Shown: piece after piece, positions 52,097 to 61,980 of the stretch
Layout: each line of letters begins with the position of its first letter
Position numbering within the stretch: the stretch's first letter is position 1
Assembly (NCBI RefSeq): GCF_034350045.1
Contig: NZ_CP133781.1
Span: forward strand, 4,574,501-4,638,500
Source: Pseudomonas sp. CCI4.2
GTDB taxonomy: Bacteria; Pseudomonadota; Gammaproteobacteria; Pseudomonadales; Pseudomonadaceae
Reading direction: 5' to 3'
DNA: 64,000 nucleotides
Program-made: the position numbers and the translations under genes
The notes under the pieces: model-generated
The model's input: the letters and a program-made list of their open reading frames with translations, nothing else
Told to the model about the DNA's origin: nothing
Database searches by the model: none

Positions 52097-53092
52097 ATGC
52101 ACACTCGTCAACTCGGAACAAACGGCCCTCAGGTTTCAGCTATCGGTCTTGGCTGCATGGGCATGACCGATTTTTACACCACCGGCACCGATGCGAAGGA
52201 AGCGGTGGCAACCTTGCACCGCGCGCTGGAGTTGGGAGTCAATCTGCTGGACACCGCCGACATGTATGGCCCGTTCACCAACGAAGAGCTGATCGGCAAA
52301 GCCATTCGTGGCAAACGCGACCAAGTCTTCATCGCCAGCAAGTTCGGTTTTGTTCGCGATCTTGGCGACCCCACTGCGCGAGGCGTGAATGGCAGCCCAG
52401 AGTACATCCGCAGCGCTATTGATGGCACGCTTAAGCGCCTGGGGGTTGAAACCCTGGATTTGTATTACCAACATCGGATCGACCCGCAAATCTCGGTTGA
52501 AGAATCCGTTGGCGCTATGGCTGAGTTGGTCAAGGCGGGCAAAGTGCGTTTCCTGGGATTGAGCGAAGCCTCTGCCAGTACGTTGGAGCGCGCGCACAAA
52601 GTGCATCCGATCAGCGCGCTGCAGACTGAATATTCCCTATGGAGCCGCGACCCTGAAGAAACCGGCAGCCTCCAAGCCTGCCGTCGTCTGGGCATCGCTT
52701 TTGTACCTTATAGTCCCTTGGGACGCGGATTTCTGACTGGCACCCTGAAAAGCCCGGATGATTTTGCTCCCGATGATTACCGTCGTTCCAGCCCGCGTTT
52801 CTTGGGCGAAAACTTTGGGAAAAATCTGCTATTGGTCGAGAAGGTTCAGAAGCTGGCGTCGGACAAGGGCGTTACAGCCGGGCAACTGGCGTTGGCCTGG
52901 GTGCTGGCGCAGGGCAATGACGTGATCCCGATTCCAGGCACCAAACAACGCAAATACCTGGAAGAAAACGTTGCGGCGCTGGACATCAGACTGAGTCCGG
53001 GTGAGCTGCAAGCGCTCAAAGATTTGTTCCCGGTCGAGGCCATCGCTGGCAAACGGTATACCGAGACGTCGTTGAAGCTGGTGAATCAGTAA
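52097..53092 (+). CDS. Aldo/keto reductase
   Basis: A 331-residue NADPH-dependent aldo/keto reductase. The catalytic tetrad is visible as Asp and Tyr in LLDTADMYGPFTNEE, Lys in IASKFGFV and His in YYQHRIDP. The cofactor-binding C-terminal part has IPIPGTKQRKYLEENVAAL. The pattern fits the YakC/AKR13-like group, which reduces aldehydes and 2-oxoaldehydes. The gene starts at ATG 52097 after an AACGAGCCGGAG region. It is divergent from, and probably controlled by, the LysR gene. Confidence 0.94.
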   Translation: MHTRQLGTNGPQVSAIGLGCMGMTDFYTTGTDAKEAVATLHRALELGVNLLDTADMYGPFTNEELIGKAIRGKRDQVFIASKFGFVRDLGDPTARGVNGSPEYIRSAIDGTLKRLGVETLDLYYQHRIDPQISVEESVGAMAELVKAGKVRFLGLSEASASTLERAHKVHPISALQTEYSLWSRDPEETGSLQACRRLGIAFVPYSPLGRGFLTGTLKSPDDFAPDDYRRSSPRFLGENFGKNLLLVEKVQKLASDKGVTAGQLALAWVLAQGNDVIPIPGTKQRKYLEENVAALDIRLSPGELQALKDLFPVEAIAGKRYTETSLKLVNQ

Positions 53093-53260
53093 CCTCTGTA
53101 GCCAACTGGTTGGCGAAGGGCGTAATACGGTATTTCCGATATGACGCTTCCCGAATAACTTCGGTCCCACAGATTTTGGCGCTGCACAGATTTGTAAGAG
53201 CTGCCGAAGTCTGCGATAGGGTCCGAAAGACCTTCGCCAACAAGTTCGCTCCTACAGATG
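53093..53260. repeat. REP-type palindromic region between the reductase and tamB genes
   Basis: The left arm TGTAGCCAACTGGTTGGCGA is mirrored by TTCGCCAACAAGTTCGCTCC then TACAG at the right end. In between are partial arms (CGAATAACTTCGGTCCCACAG and AGAGCTGCCGAAGTCTGCGA). The sequence is related to the element at 23767. It may also serve as a convergent terminator. Confidence 0.75.
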
Positions 53261-53261
53261 A

Positions 53262-56200
53262 TCAGAAATCCCGCTTGTAGAAGATATCCAGCGAGCTGGC
53301 AACGCCGCTGGCGGCTTCCAGGTACACCTTCTTGCTCAACGTATAGCGCAACGCAATGGTGTTCGCGGGATCAAATACACCTACCCCATAACGCAGGCTT
53401 ATTTTATCGGTGATCTTTCCGCTGGCGACTACGCTGGTGGTTGTACCGCTGCCCGCCGTATCCAGTTCAAAATCCTTGATGCCCAGGTTTTTTGCCAACG
53501 CGCCGGTAGTGGACGAACTGCCCGCCAAACCCAACGCCAACGCTGCCTGGGCCATCATATTGCTGTCTTCTCCGGTGGTGGTCTGTGCGTGACCCAGAAT
53601 CAGATAGGAAAGTGCCTGCTCCTGAGTCAGTGCCGGTTCTGAAAAGACCACGGTAGTGGGTTGTTCAGCACTGCCGGTCAGGCGAATGCCCGCCACCACG
53701 TCATCGACCTGACGGATCGCTTCGATATCCAGATACGGCTGGTCAATCGGTCCGGCAAACAACAATCGCGCCTTGCGGATAGTTAAACGCTGACCATACG
53801 CCCGATAACGGCCGTCGTTGAGGTTCAGTTCCCCGCGGGTGTCGAGGTTGTCGCCAATATGGACATGCCCCGCCAAATTGGCAGTTAATCCAAAGCCGGT
53901 AAAGCTGAGTGTTTCCTGGCCCACGATGACGTCGATGTCCATGGCCATTGCCAACTGCTTCGATTGAGCGGAATCACCGGTTTGTTGGCCGATGATGACC
54001 GTGTCGCCTGACAGTTTGACCGTCGACGGCGGCAGCTCGCGGACGGTAATCGTGCCTTTGGGAATCAGCACTTTCCCGGAGATCGCCAGTTTGTCTCCCT
54101 TCATCGCAATGTGCAGGTCCGGCGCGACGTCGAGTTCGGCATAAGGTTCTACCGTGACGGGCAGGTGCGTGCCTTTGAGACTGATATCCACCGCCAGCGC
54201 CTCGCCCCACGCGACCTGACCATTCAAGGTGCCCCGCCCCGCATCGCCGCTGCTCCAACTGCCGTCCAGACGCACGCTTTCTCCGGCGATCAGCGCTTGC
54301 ACTTTCAGGTCATGCACATTGAGTGGCAACTCTGGCCCGGAGGCCTCGCCACCGCTGAGCGTGACATTGCCGTTGACTTGGGGGGCCAGCAATCCACCGG
54401 ACACATGCCCACTGCCATTAAGCCGACCCGTCAGCTTTTCGACCATGGGCACAAACGGTCGAGCGATTGAGATATCCAGACCACTGAGATTGAACTCGCC
54501 CGTCACAGGCCTGTTTTTTGCCAGCGGATCGATCTGTGCCGTCATCCACAATGTGCCCAGTTTGCCGCCACGAAAATCCAACCGTGAGTCGATACGCTTG
54601 GGGGTCAAAGTGCTGGTGAGCTTGAGGCTTTCATACGGAAAATCCAGCCATTGGTCTTTTTCGAGCAGGCGTAGCGTACCGCCGCTGGCGTCCACCGAAA
54701 TCTGTCCATTGGGGCCGGACGCGGGTAGATCGAGCTGCAGGTCGGCGCTCAACGCGCCTTTCCAGGCAAAATCCTTGGGCAACCATTGCGCCAGGCTGTC
54801 GAGGGGGAATTGCCTGAGGTGATAGCGAAGGCGCGGCTCCGGCATCAACCGCTGATCTTCGCCACACAGGCTTGACGGCCCGGATAGCCAGCAGTGCGCA
54901 CCGAAGTTGATTTTGCCGTCTGCCAGACGCTCAAGCTTAGCGGGCTGTTGCAAGCGCCAATCCTGGCCACCGGTTTGAACATCACCACTGGCCAGGCGGC
55001 CGCGCCAGCTGCCTTTATCCAAAACGCCGTCAGCGCCCAGCGCCACTTTCAGCAAGGGGCCTTGCAGATCAAGCTTCATCTGTTGACGTTTGATATCGCC
55101 CTGTCCATTGGCGGTCAACGTGCCTAACTGCGTATCGCCTAATTGAATACCCGCAGCTTTCAGGTCCAGATTCCCGCGCTGGGCGTTGTCGAGCTTCGCC
55201 GTCAGGGCCAATGTCTGCAGCTGATTATCGGCCATCGCCAACTGCCCACCCTGCAGAATGAGCTGACCTTGCGGCGCTTGCACACTGCCCCCCACGTCCA
55301 GGCGGCCCTTCAGCTGCCCTTGCAATTGAGGCCAAAGCTGGGACAAACGCGGCAAATTAATGTCTAGCTGGCCGAGCAATTTCTGTTGCACGCTACCACT
55401 GCCGTGAATCCGGTTATCACCCAGGCGGACATCCAGCGCGCTGGCGGTCCATTTGTCACCTGCGCCGTCGGCTTTAGCCTGAAGCAGAGCCGGCTGCCCT
55501 CGTAGCTTACCTTTCAGGTCCAGGTCGGCATTCAGCGTCAATTGTTGGTTTTTGAACTCACCCTTGCTGCGCAACGACCCGGCCAGATTTCCCGGCAGTT
55601 GCGCCAGCCAATACGCGGGGTTGACTGCGCTTAAGTCCAGCGCCGTGTCCCAGCCAATACCGTCGGCAAATTGCAGATTCAAATGACCGCTCGCCTTGCC
55701 CTGACCGGCACCCAATTCAAGCTGCGGCAAAAATACCTGTTTGAGATCACCACTAAACGGGCTGCTCAGGGTGAAGGCCCCCGCCGGACCGTCGAGCGCT
55801 GAATCAAAATTGCCAAGGTATTTGCCATCGCTGTAGGAAACTTCACCTCGAAAGGTACGCACCGACACTTGAGGCTCATCGATGGCGGGATAAAGTCGAT
55901 GCCAGGGGAAACTCAGCCAATCAATTTTTGCGTCGGCGCTGAACCCTTGGCGCCAGTCTAATTTTCCGCTGAGCTTTAAAGATTGTTCGGGGCTGACGGT
56001 CAAGTCGAGAGCGGCTATGTCAGCACCTTGAGCGTCGACACGACCTTGCAACCTCAACGCCACCGGGCCTTTTTCCGCAGGCAGGCTGGCGTCGCCAGTG
56101 ACCTGATAACCGTTTTCCAGATCACCTTGGGCTGTCAGCACAAGCTGGTTGAGTTGCAGCGTGTCAGGCAGCTCGGCGGTCGCCTTGAAACTGTCAGCGG

Positions 56201-56954
56201 TGATCTTCACCTGCGCCGGCAAATTGTCCCTTAACGGTTGCAGTTGACCGGTCAGGTGTCCTTGGAGATAGCCGGCGCTGTCAGCATTGAGCTGCAAGGC
56301 TTTCAACAGGTCGCCTTGAATATTCAGCGCCAAACTCCACGGCACGTTGCCTGGAGCAGGCAGCTTCAATTGACCTTGGGCAGTCAGTGGCCAGTCGCCG
56401 TTGGGTTGCAACACACCGGAAAGGTCCAAGACCAGATCGCCGTATTGCAGATGCGCGGTATTAATCTGCAAACCCTGGGATGTCCACTCAGCTCCCAGAT
56501 GAAGGTCCTTCAATTGCTCGCTGCCGTTGTACAACAGACTGCCAACGCGCACTTCGCCTAAGCGAATCGCCAGCGGTAGCTTCAACGTGGGCAGCGTTAT
56601 CGGGCTGTTATTCGATTCTGACGCAGGTCCCGGCGGGAACCGCAAACTAACGCGATCAGCCTGCAATTGATCGACACACAAGGTCATCGTCATCAGGCAC
56701 GAGGGAGACCAGACAAACACCGGGGCGTCAACGTCGACCTGATTATCGCCTTGAACCCAGCGCAGTCGATCCGCTCGCCACTCTCCGGCCAATTGCCCGG
56801 TGAAGTTGTCGATTTGCAATCCTGGAACCTGCCCAAGCGCCCATCGACTGCCGGCCTCGGTACTGAGAATCGTGTACAGCCCAAGGACCAGGACAGTCAA
56901 TAGCGCAAAAAAGGCGATCAGGCTGATGCTGGTAATCTTCGTCGCCCGCCTCAC
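53262..56954 (-). CDS. tamB: Translocation and assembly module protein TamB
   Basis: A 1230-residue protein of the AsmA-like/TamB family, anchored by one N-terminal TM (ISLIAFFALLTVLVLGLYTIL) and spanning the periplasm as a long beta-rich (taco-fold) groove. The C-terminal conserved DUF490 domain has DTRGELNLNDGRYRAYGQRL, LTQEQALSYLILGHA and the terminal DIFYKRDF with a final Phe. It works with TamA in outer-membrane protein insertion or phospholipid transport. It starts with GTG 56954, which overlaps the tamA stop (GTGA). The length is close to the E. coli protein (1259). Confidence 0.96.
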   Translation of the reverse strand: MRRATKITSISLIAFFALLTVLVLGLYTILSTEAGSRWALGQVPGLQIDNFTGQLAGEWRADRLRWVQGDNQVDVDAPVFVWSPSCLMTMTLCVDQLQADRVSLRFPPGPASESNNSPITLPTLKLPLAIRLGEVRVGSLLYNGSEQLKDLHLGAEWTSQGLQINTAHLQYGDLVLDLSGVLQPNGDWPLTAQGQLKLPAPGNVPWSLALNIQGDLLKALQLNADSAGYLQGHLTGQLQPLRDNLPAQVKITADSFKATAELPDTLQLNQLVLTAQGDLENGYQVTGDASLPAEKGPVALRLQGRVDAQGADIAALDLTVSPEQSLKLSGKLDWRQGFSADAKIDWLSFPWHRLYPAIDEPQVSVRTFRGEVSYSDGKYLGNFDSALDGPAGAFTLSSPFSGDLKQVFLPQLELGAGQGKASGHLNLQFADGIGWDTALDLSAVNPAYWLAQLPGNLAGSLRSKGEFKNQQLTLNADLDLKGKLRGQPALLQAKADGAGDKWTASALDVRLGDNRIHGSGSVQQKLLGQLDINLPRLSQLWPQLQGQLKGRLDVGGSVQAPQGQLILQGGQLAMADNQLQTLALTAKLDNAQRGNLDLKAAGIQLGDTQLGTLTANGQGDIKRQQMKLDLQGPLLKVALGADGVLDKGSWRGRLASGDVQTGGQDWRLQQPAKLERLADGKINFGAHCWLSGPSSLCGEDQRLMPEPRLRYHLRQFPLDSLAQWLPKDFAWKGALSADLQLDLPASGPNGQISVDASGGTLRLLEKDQWLDFPYESLKLTSTLTPKRIDSRLDFRGGKLGTLWMTAQIDPLAKNRPVTGEFNLSGLDISIARPFVPMVEKLTGRLNGSGHVSGGLLAPQVNGNVTLSGGEASGPELPLNVHDLKVQALIAGESVRLDGSWSSGDAGRGTLNGQVAWGEALAVDISLKGTHLPVTVEPYAELDVAPDLHIAMKGDKLAISGKVLIPKGTITVRELPPSTVKLSGDTVIIGQQTGDSAQSKQLAMAMDIDVIVGQETLSFTGFGLTANLAGHVHIGDNLDTRGELNLNDGRYRAYGQRLTIRKARLLFAGPIDQPYLDIEAIRQVDDVVAGIRLTGSAEQPTTVVFSEPALTQEQALSYLILGHAQTTTGEDSNMMAQAALALGLAGSSSTTGALAKNLGIKDFELDTAGSGTTTSVVASGKITDKISLRYGVGVFDPANTIALRYTLSKKVYLEAASGVASSLDIFYKRDF

Positions 56955-58699
56955 AGTTCAGGCCCCATGGAGAAATGCAAACGAATCCCGCCGTCTTCGT
57001 CCAAGGCATGGGCCACATCAAGGCGCAATGGCCCGACCGGCGATACCCAGCGAATGCCGATGCCGACACCGGTTTTCAGGCTGGGAAGTTGTAACGAGTT
57101 GAACGCATTGCCTTGATCGATAAAGGTCGCGATCCGCCATTTTTCAGCAATGGAATATTGGTATTCAACGCTGGCCGCTACCATGTACCGGCCGCCGACC
57201 CGATCACCATTGGAGTTGGTGGGCGAAAGGGTTTGATAGTCATAACCGCGCACGCTTTGATCGCCACCGGCGAAGAACCTCAATGACGGTGGAATCGATT
57301 TATAGCCGTTGGTGGCAGTTCCGCCGAGTTGGAGGCGGCCTAAAAAACGGTGATTTTGAAACACGGTGGTCAGGCCTTTAAGCAGAACGTTGCCATGCAA
57401 CAGGTTGGTGTCCGACCCCAACCCTTCTTTGGCCACTTGCGCGTCGAATTGCAGACGATAGCCATTGTGGGGATCAATCCGGTTGTCGCTGCGCAGAAAT
57501 GAGTAGCTGACACCGGGCATCAACAACGTACTGAGGCCCGCGTCATCGCCCAACCGGTAATCCTCGCGTTGCCACTTCAATGACAGTACCCGTTCCCAAC
57601 CGCTGGGCAATTTACTGTGCCATTCCGGCCCGACCGTGAGCAGTTTGCTGAGGCTGTCGCTGTCAGCGATCTCTTCGTACTGGTATCCGCCGGCGAAACG
57701 CAGCTTGTCGGTCAATGGCTTTTCCAGCGGAATGTCGTACCACAACCCGATGTTTTGCTTAGGTGCCGACAACTCCATGTCGGCACCGTAGCTGTCGCCC
57801 TGCGGGTTAACCCAATGCCGTGTCCAATTGGCCTTGCCGCGCACGCCGACGTCGGTGGAGTAACCGATGCCCAACCCCATCGTGCGCGGTTTGCGTGTCT
57901 CTAGCTGGACCGCTACGGGGATGACTTGGGCCACCGCAGACGTAGGCGCCACATCGACGCGGACAGTGTCGAAATAACCGCTGGATTGCAGATTCTGATT
58001 GAGTTCGGCGACCAGCTCAGAGTCATAAGGGGTGTCGGCTTTGAAAGGCACCATCCGTTGCATCAGGTCGTCGTCAAACGGCGCGTCGCCGGTGAAGCTG
58101 ACCTTGCCCAAGGCGTAACGTGGGCCGCTTTCAAAGACCAGTTCGATATCGGCAACCCCCGCTTTTGGGTCAATGGCCAAGCGTTGTTGAGTAAAATGCC
58201 CGCTAAAAAATCCGAAGCGCGAAGCCTGATTTTGAATCAGCCGCTTGGCATCTTCGTAATGGCCGTGGTTGAGCACCGCACCGGGTTTGAGAACGTCGCT
58301 CGACGGAATGCGAAATTCCTTGAGCGTGGACGCCGGGCCGTCGACACGTACGGTGACCGTGCGCAAATGCACGGGTTCGCCAGGTTCGATGTTGATGATA
58401 AGCCGAAGGTCTTTGTCCTTTCCCGGCTCCACTTCGCTGCCGATGTGCGCTTGGTAGTAACCCAAGGCCTGCACCGCTTTCAGCGCCTGCTCTTCGGCAC
58501 CCACGCTGAAACGCCGCAGCGCTTCTATATCATCGCGCTCGCCAAGGCTGCCCACATACCCTTCGATGTTGGCTTTAAGTTCGGCGTTGGAGGGTTTGAT
58601 CCTGACATCCAATTGTGTTTGGGCAAGGGCCGCAAAACTGCTGAGCTGTACAGTGAACAACAGAATCAAACCGCGGGTAAATCTTCCGTGAAATTTCAT
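56951..58699 (-). CDS. tamA: Translocation and assembly module protein TamA
   Basis: A 582-residue Omp85-family outer-membrane protein. A signal peptide (residues about 1-27, ending in FAALAQ) is followed by three POTRA domains (about 30-260), with GEPVHLRTVTVRVDG and GPRYALGKVSFTGDAPF marking repeats 2 and 3. The 16-strand barrel ends with GPLRLDVAHALDEDG and a final LHFSMGPEL. The conserved VRGYDYQTLSP is the lid-loop RGF-type motif. The start chosen is ATG 58699 rather than the GTG 18 bp upstream. It is the first gene of the tamA-tamB pair. Confidence 0.96.
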   Translation of the reverse strand: MKFHGRFTRGLILLFTVQLSSFAALAQTQLDVRIKPSNAELKANIEGYVGSLGERDDIEALRRFSVGAEEQALKAVQALGYYQAHIGSEVEPGKDKDLRLIINIEPGEPVHLRTVTVRVDGPASTLKEFRIPSSDVLKPGAVLNHGHYEDAKRLIQNQASRFGFFSGHFTQQRLAIDPKAGVADIELVFESGPRYALGKVSFTGDAPFDDDLMQRMVPFKADTPYDSELVAELNQNLQSSGYFDTVRVDVAPTSAVAQVIPVAVQLETRKPRTMGLGIGYSTDVGVRGKANWTRHWVNPQGDSYGADMELSAPKQNIGLWYDIPLEKPLTDKLRFAGGYQYEEIADSDSLSKLLTVGPEWHSKLPSGWERVLSLKWQREDYRLGDDAGLSTLLMPGVSYSFLRSDNRIDPHNGYRLQFDAQVAKEGLGSDTNLLHGNVLLKGLTTVFQNHRFLGRLQLGGTATNGYKSIPPSLRFFAGGDQSVRGYDYQTLSPTNSNGDRVGGRYMVAASVEYQYSIAEKWRIATFIDQGNAFNSLQLPSLKTGVGIGIRWVSPVGPLRLDVAHALDEDGGIRLHFSMGPEL

Positions 58700-58766
58700 A
58701 GGCGCGAATGCTATCACGAGCTGCGGATGCCACTAGAACGTACCAAACCCAAGAAGTTTCAAGCTG

Positions 58767-59417
58767 TTACGCCTGGGCTTTGAGCAAAGCCTGTGGATTA
58801 GGGTGAAAAAACACATGCTCGCGGATGGGTCCTACGGCGATCTCTCCAATTTCCTCATAACCCTGTCGCTTGTAAAACTCTAAGTAACGGGGATTTCCGG
58901 TGTCGAGAACGACCCCTTCCGACGTTTCATCCACGGCACACCATCGATGCAGGGCTTCAAGCAGTTGTTCGCCGAAATGCCGGCCTTGAAATTGAGGGTG
59001 AATGCCGAGCAGCGGCAAGACGTGCACTGCGTCTGACGGCAAGCACGCCAGCACCGCCTGGTGATACGCCAAATAACGCTGAGTGCAGCGAAATCCGGTA
59101 CTGAGCACCATGCGCAGGCGCCAGGCCCAGCTCTCGGTAATACCCAAACGCCGTTGAGGCGGTGCAATCAAGGCGATGCCAATCAGCCGATCCTCGACAA
59201 ACAATCCCAGCGCGGGCAACTCCTGGAAAAAATGCTGTTTGACCAATTCCCTCACGGTGGCCCGCACTCGGTGCTCATAGCCCGGCCGTTCAGATTCGAA
59301 CAGATAACCAAAGCTCGGTTCGTGACGGTAGGCGTGGTAAAGCAGCGAGCGCGCTTCCCGTGAATAACCGCTGTCCAGCGAACGGACTTCAGCCACAGCC
59401 GTTGAAGTGTCAGGCAT
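58767..59417 (-). CDS. GNAT-family N-acetyltransferase
   Basis: A 216-residue GNAT protein. The acetyl-CoA-binding motif appears as LLGIHPQFQGRHFGEQLLEALHRWC (about 135-160, Q/RxxGxG/A type), and the C-terminal part has YLEFYKRQGYEEIGE. The substrate is unknown. It is divergent from exonuclease III (202 bp apart) and lies 67 bp from the start of tamA on the same strand. Confidence 0.88.
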   Translation of the reverse strand: MPDTSTAVAEVRSLDSGYSREARSLLYHAYRHEPSFGYLFESERPGYEHRVRATVRELVKQHFFQELPALGLFVEDRLIGIALIAPPQRRLGITESWAWRLRMVLSTGFRCTQRYLAYHQAVLACLPSDAVHVLPLLGIHPQFQGRHFGEQLLEALHRWCAVDETSEGVVLDTGNPRYLEFYKRQGYEEIGEIAVGPIREHVFFHPNPQALLKAQA

Positions 59418-59619
59418 TTAATAAACCTCATAGATACAGCGCCCCTCGACCGGCAGCGTTTTGTGATGCGAAGGCTTCGAGTCAGCGTCGGGGCAGTGGT
59501 TCCTGCAATCCATTCATTCCCTTATCCGACCCTAGCAGTCGATCGAGCAATCCGCCACGCTGGCCGAGAGCCGACAGGTCAGCTAGCATCGCTTTTTTGT
59601 TTTGCCAGGATCGCCGCCC

Positions 59620-60432
59620 ATGAAAATCGTCTCATTCAATATCAACGGCCTGCGCGCCAGACCTCATCAGTTGGCGGCACTGATTGAAAAACATCAGCCA
59701 GACGTCATCGGTTTGCAGGAAACCAAAGTGTCCGATGAACAGTTCCCCCACGCCGAGATCGAGGCGTTGGGCTATCACGTGCACTTCCATGGCCAGAAAG
59801 GTCATTACGGTGTCGCATTGCTCTCACGCCAAGCGCCGCTGACCCTGCACAAGGGCTTCCATTCCGACGACGAAGAAGCTCAGAAACGCTTCATCTGGGG
59901 CACCTTCGCCGATGCCAACGGTGAGCCAATGACGATCATGAATGGCTACTTCCCACAAGGTGAAAGCCGCGATCACCCGACCAAATTCCCGGCAAAGGCC
60001 CGCTTCTACAACGACCTGCAGTTGCTGCTGGAAACTCAGTTTAAAAATCATCAGCCGGTCGTCGTGATGGGCGATATCAATATCTCACCGCAAGACAGTG
60101 ACATCGGTATCGGTGCGGACAACGCCAAGCGGTGGCTGAAAACTGGCAAGTGCAGCTTCTTGCCAGAAGAGCGGGAATGGTTGGCGCGGCTGAAGAGCTG
60201 GGGACTGGTGGACAGCTTTCGTCACTTGCACCCGGACGTAATAGACCGCTTCAGCTGGTTCGACTACCGCAGCCGTGGTTTTGAAGACGTACCGAAACGC
60301 GGCCTGCGCATTGATCTGATCATGACGTCCCACGGGTTGCAGCCACGCATCAAGGACGCGGGCGTTGATTACGACCTGCGCGCAATGGAAAAGCCATCAG
60401 ACCATGCACCTATCTGGCTGGAATTGAATTAA
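59620..60432 (+). CDS. xthA: Exodeoxyribonuclease III
   Basis: A 270-residue AP endonuclease/3'-5' exonuclease of base-excision repair. Motifs are MKIVSFNINGLRARPHQL, GLQETKV (metal Glu), YFPQGES, VVMGDINISPQDSDIG (Asp/Asn) and KPSDHAPIWLEL (catalytic Asp-His). The ATG at 59620 has AGGA upstream. The length matches E. coli XthA (268). It is a single gene. Confidence 0.96.
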   Translation: MKIVSFNINGLRARPHQLAALIEKHQPDVIGLQETKVSDEQFPHAEIEALGYHVHFHGQKGHYGVALLSRQAPLTLHKGFHSDDEEAQKRFIWGTFADANGEPMTIMNGYFPQGESRDHPTKFPAKARFYNDLQLLLETQFKNHQPVVVMGDINISPQDSDIGIGADNAKRWLKTGKCSFLPEEREWLARLKSWGLVDSFRHLHPDVIDRFSWFDYRSRGFEDVPKRGLRIDLIMTSHGLQPRIKDAGVDYDLRAMEKPSDHAPIWLELN

Positions 60433-60530
60433 GCACACAGGGAAATATGACAGCGCAGCCGCACTGTCATATTTCAGCAATCATCCTGACTTAATCTGCC
60501 GACACTTTCTGTCTATATAAGGTGCCGCGC

Positions 60531-61904
60531 ATGCTGTGCGCTCTGTTCACCGGTCAATCCCGCCAACGCGCTGCAGGGTTATTTTTTGGGCTGCTGTGCA
60601 GCGCCCTGCCCGCTTCGGTTTTTGCTGCACTGCTTGTGCCTGCCGATGGCGGGGCCGCTTTGCGTATTCAAGGCTCGAACACCATTGGCGCTACATTGGG
60701 CCCGGCATTGGTCGAAGGTCTTTTACAAGCGCAAGGCATGCAGGAGGTGCGAATCGAGCCCGGCGCCCACGAAAACGAACAGCGGGTGACGGCTGTAACT
60801 GCCGATGGTCATCGGGTATTGATAGAGGTCGCCGCCCATGGTTCCGGCACCGGCTTTAGCGCGTTGAAGGCAGGAACTGCGGATCTTGCCGCGTCATCGC
60901 GCCCCATTAAAGAAACCGAACTGAACGATTTGGCAGCTCTAGGCGATCTGAAAAGCTCAAACGCTGAACAGGTTATCGCCATCGACGGTGTGGCCGTCAT
61001 CCTGCACCCCGGTAATCCACTGCATCAGTTGAACACTGAACAACTGGCGCGGATTTTTTCGGGCGAGGTTCACCGCTGGGAAGAGTTGGGCGGTACGGGC
61101 GGCGCAATCCACCTGTATGCCCGCGATGACCAATCCGGCACCTTCGACACGTTCAACGAGTTGGTGTTGGTCAAGAACGGTAAAACCTTGGCACCCAGCG
61201 CCAAGCGCTTCGAATCCAGCGAGCAATTGTCTGATGAAGTCAGCCAGGATCGGGGCGGCATCGGCTTTATTGGTCTGCCCTACGTCCGCAAGGCCCAGGC
61301 AGTGGCGATTGTTGACGGCAACTCGAAACCGATGCTGCCGACCAACAGCCTGATCGCGACCGAAGACTACCCACTGTCGCGACGGCTTTATTTCTACCTG
61401 CCCCCCCTAAGCAACCAACCCTGGGCTAAAGCGCTGGTGCAATTTGCGCAGAGTGCCAAAGGTCAGGCGATTGTTGCCAATAGCGGCTTCATTTCTCAGA
61501 CGGTGCAGGCGGTGAAGGTGCAGGTCTCTGCCGAAATGCCGGCCGACTACCAGGCCATCGTCAGACAAGCACAACGCTTGTCGGTGAACTTTCGCTTTGC
61601 CCAAGGCAGCGCAATCCTCGACAACAAGGCACAGCGTGATTTGAGGCGAGTGCTGGTGTATTTGAAAGCCCACAACAAACTGAACGACGAGGTGACACTG
61701 GTGGGGTTTGGTGATCCCAAGAGCGACTCGGCCCGCGCCGCATTACTGTCCAAACTGCGCGCCATGGCGGTACGCCGGGAGTTGGTCAAGAATGGGGTTA
61801 ATTTCCGCGACATCCGAGGGTTCGGAGACGAAATGCCCGTAGCGGCGAACAATGCCGACGAGGGCCGGATCAAGAACCGTAGGGTTGAAGTTTGGGTGTA
61901 TTAA
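60531..61904 (+). CDS. PstS-like phosphate-binding protein fused to an OmpA-type domain
   Basis: A protein of 457 residues. A signal peptide (about 1-34, ending in SVFA) leads into a type-2 periplasmic binding domain (about 45-335) with IQGSNTIG, GSGTGFSALKAG, ARDDQSGTFDTF and GGIGFIGLPYV, which resembles phosphate-binding PstS. A C-terminal OmpA-like domain (about 350-457) has VNFRFAQGSAILDNKA, LVGFGDPKSDS and NRRVEVWVY, expected to bind peptidoglycan. ATG 60531 is chosen because AAGGTG lies 6 nt upstream; a GTG at 60522 is possible. It may sense or scavenge phosphate while tethered to the cell wall (inference). Confidence 0.9.
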   Translation: MLCALFTGQSRQRAAGLFFGLLCSALPASVFAALLVPADGGAALRIQGSNTIGATLGPALVEGLLQAQGMQEVRIEPGAHENEQRVTAVTADGHRVLIEVAAHGSGTGFSALKAGTADLAASSRPIKETELNDLAALGDLKSSNAEQVIAIDGVAVILHPGNPLHQLNTEQLARIFSGEVHRWEELGGTGGAIHLYARDDQSGTFDTFNELVLVKNGKTLAPSAKRFESSEQLSDEVSQDRGGIGFIGLPYVRKAQAVAIVDGNSKPMLPTNSLIATEDYPLSRRLYFYLPPLSNQPWAKALVQFAQSAKGQAIVANSGFISQTVQAVKVQVSAEMPADYQAIVRQAQRLSVNFRFAQGSAILDNKAQRDLRRVLVYLKAHNKLNDEVTLVGFGDPKSDSARAALLSKLRAMAVRRELVKNGVNFRDIRGFGDEMPVAANNADEGRIKNRRVEVWVY

Positions 61905-61940
61905 GTCCATTGGTGGGCGGGCGCACCGTAAACACAATCC

Positions 61941-61968
61941 CTGTAGAGCCAACACGTTGGCCCTACAG
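61941..61968. repeat. REP-like palindrome between convergent genes
   Basis: CTGTAGAGCCAAC-AC-GTTGGCCCTACAG has 13-bp arms with one mismatch. It lies between the PstS/OmpA gene and the acyl-CoA dehydrogenase gene and may act as a shared terminator. The core GCCAAC/GTTGGC is shared with the REP elements at 23767 and 53093. Confidence 0.7.
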
Positions 61969-61980
61969 TTGGTGTGAACC

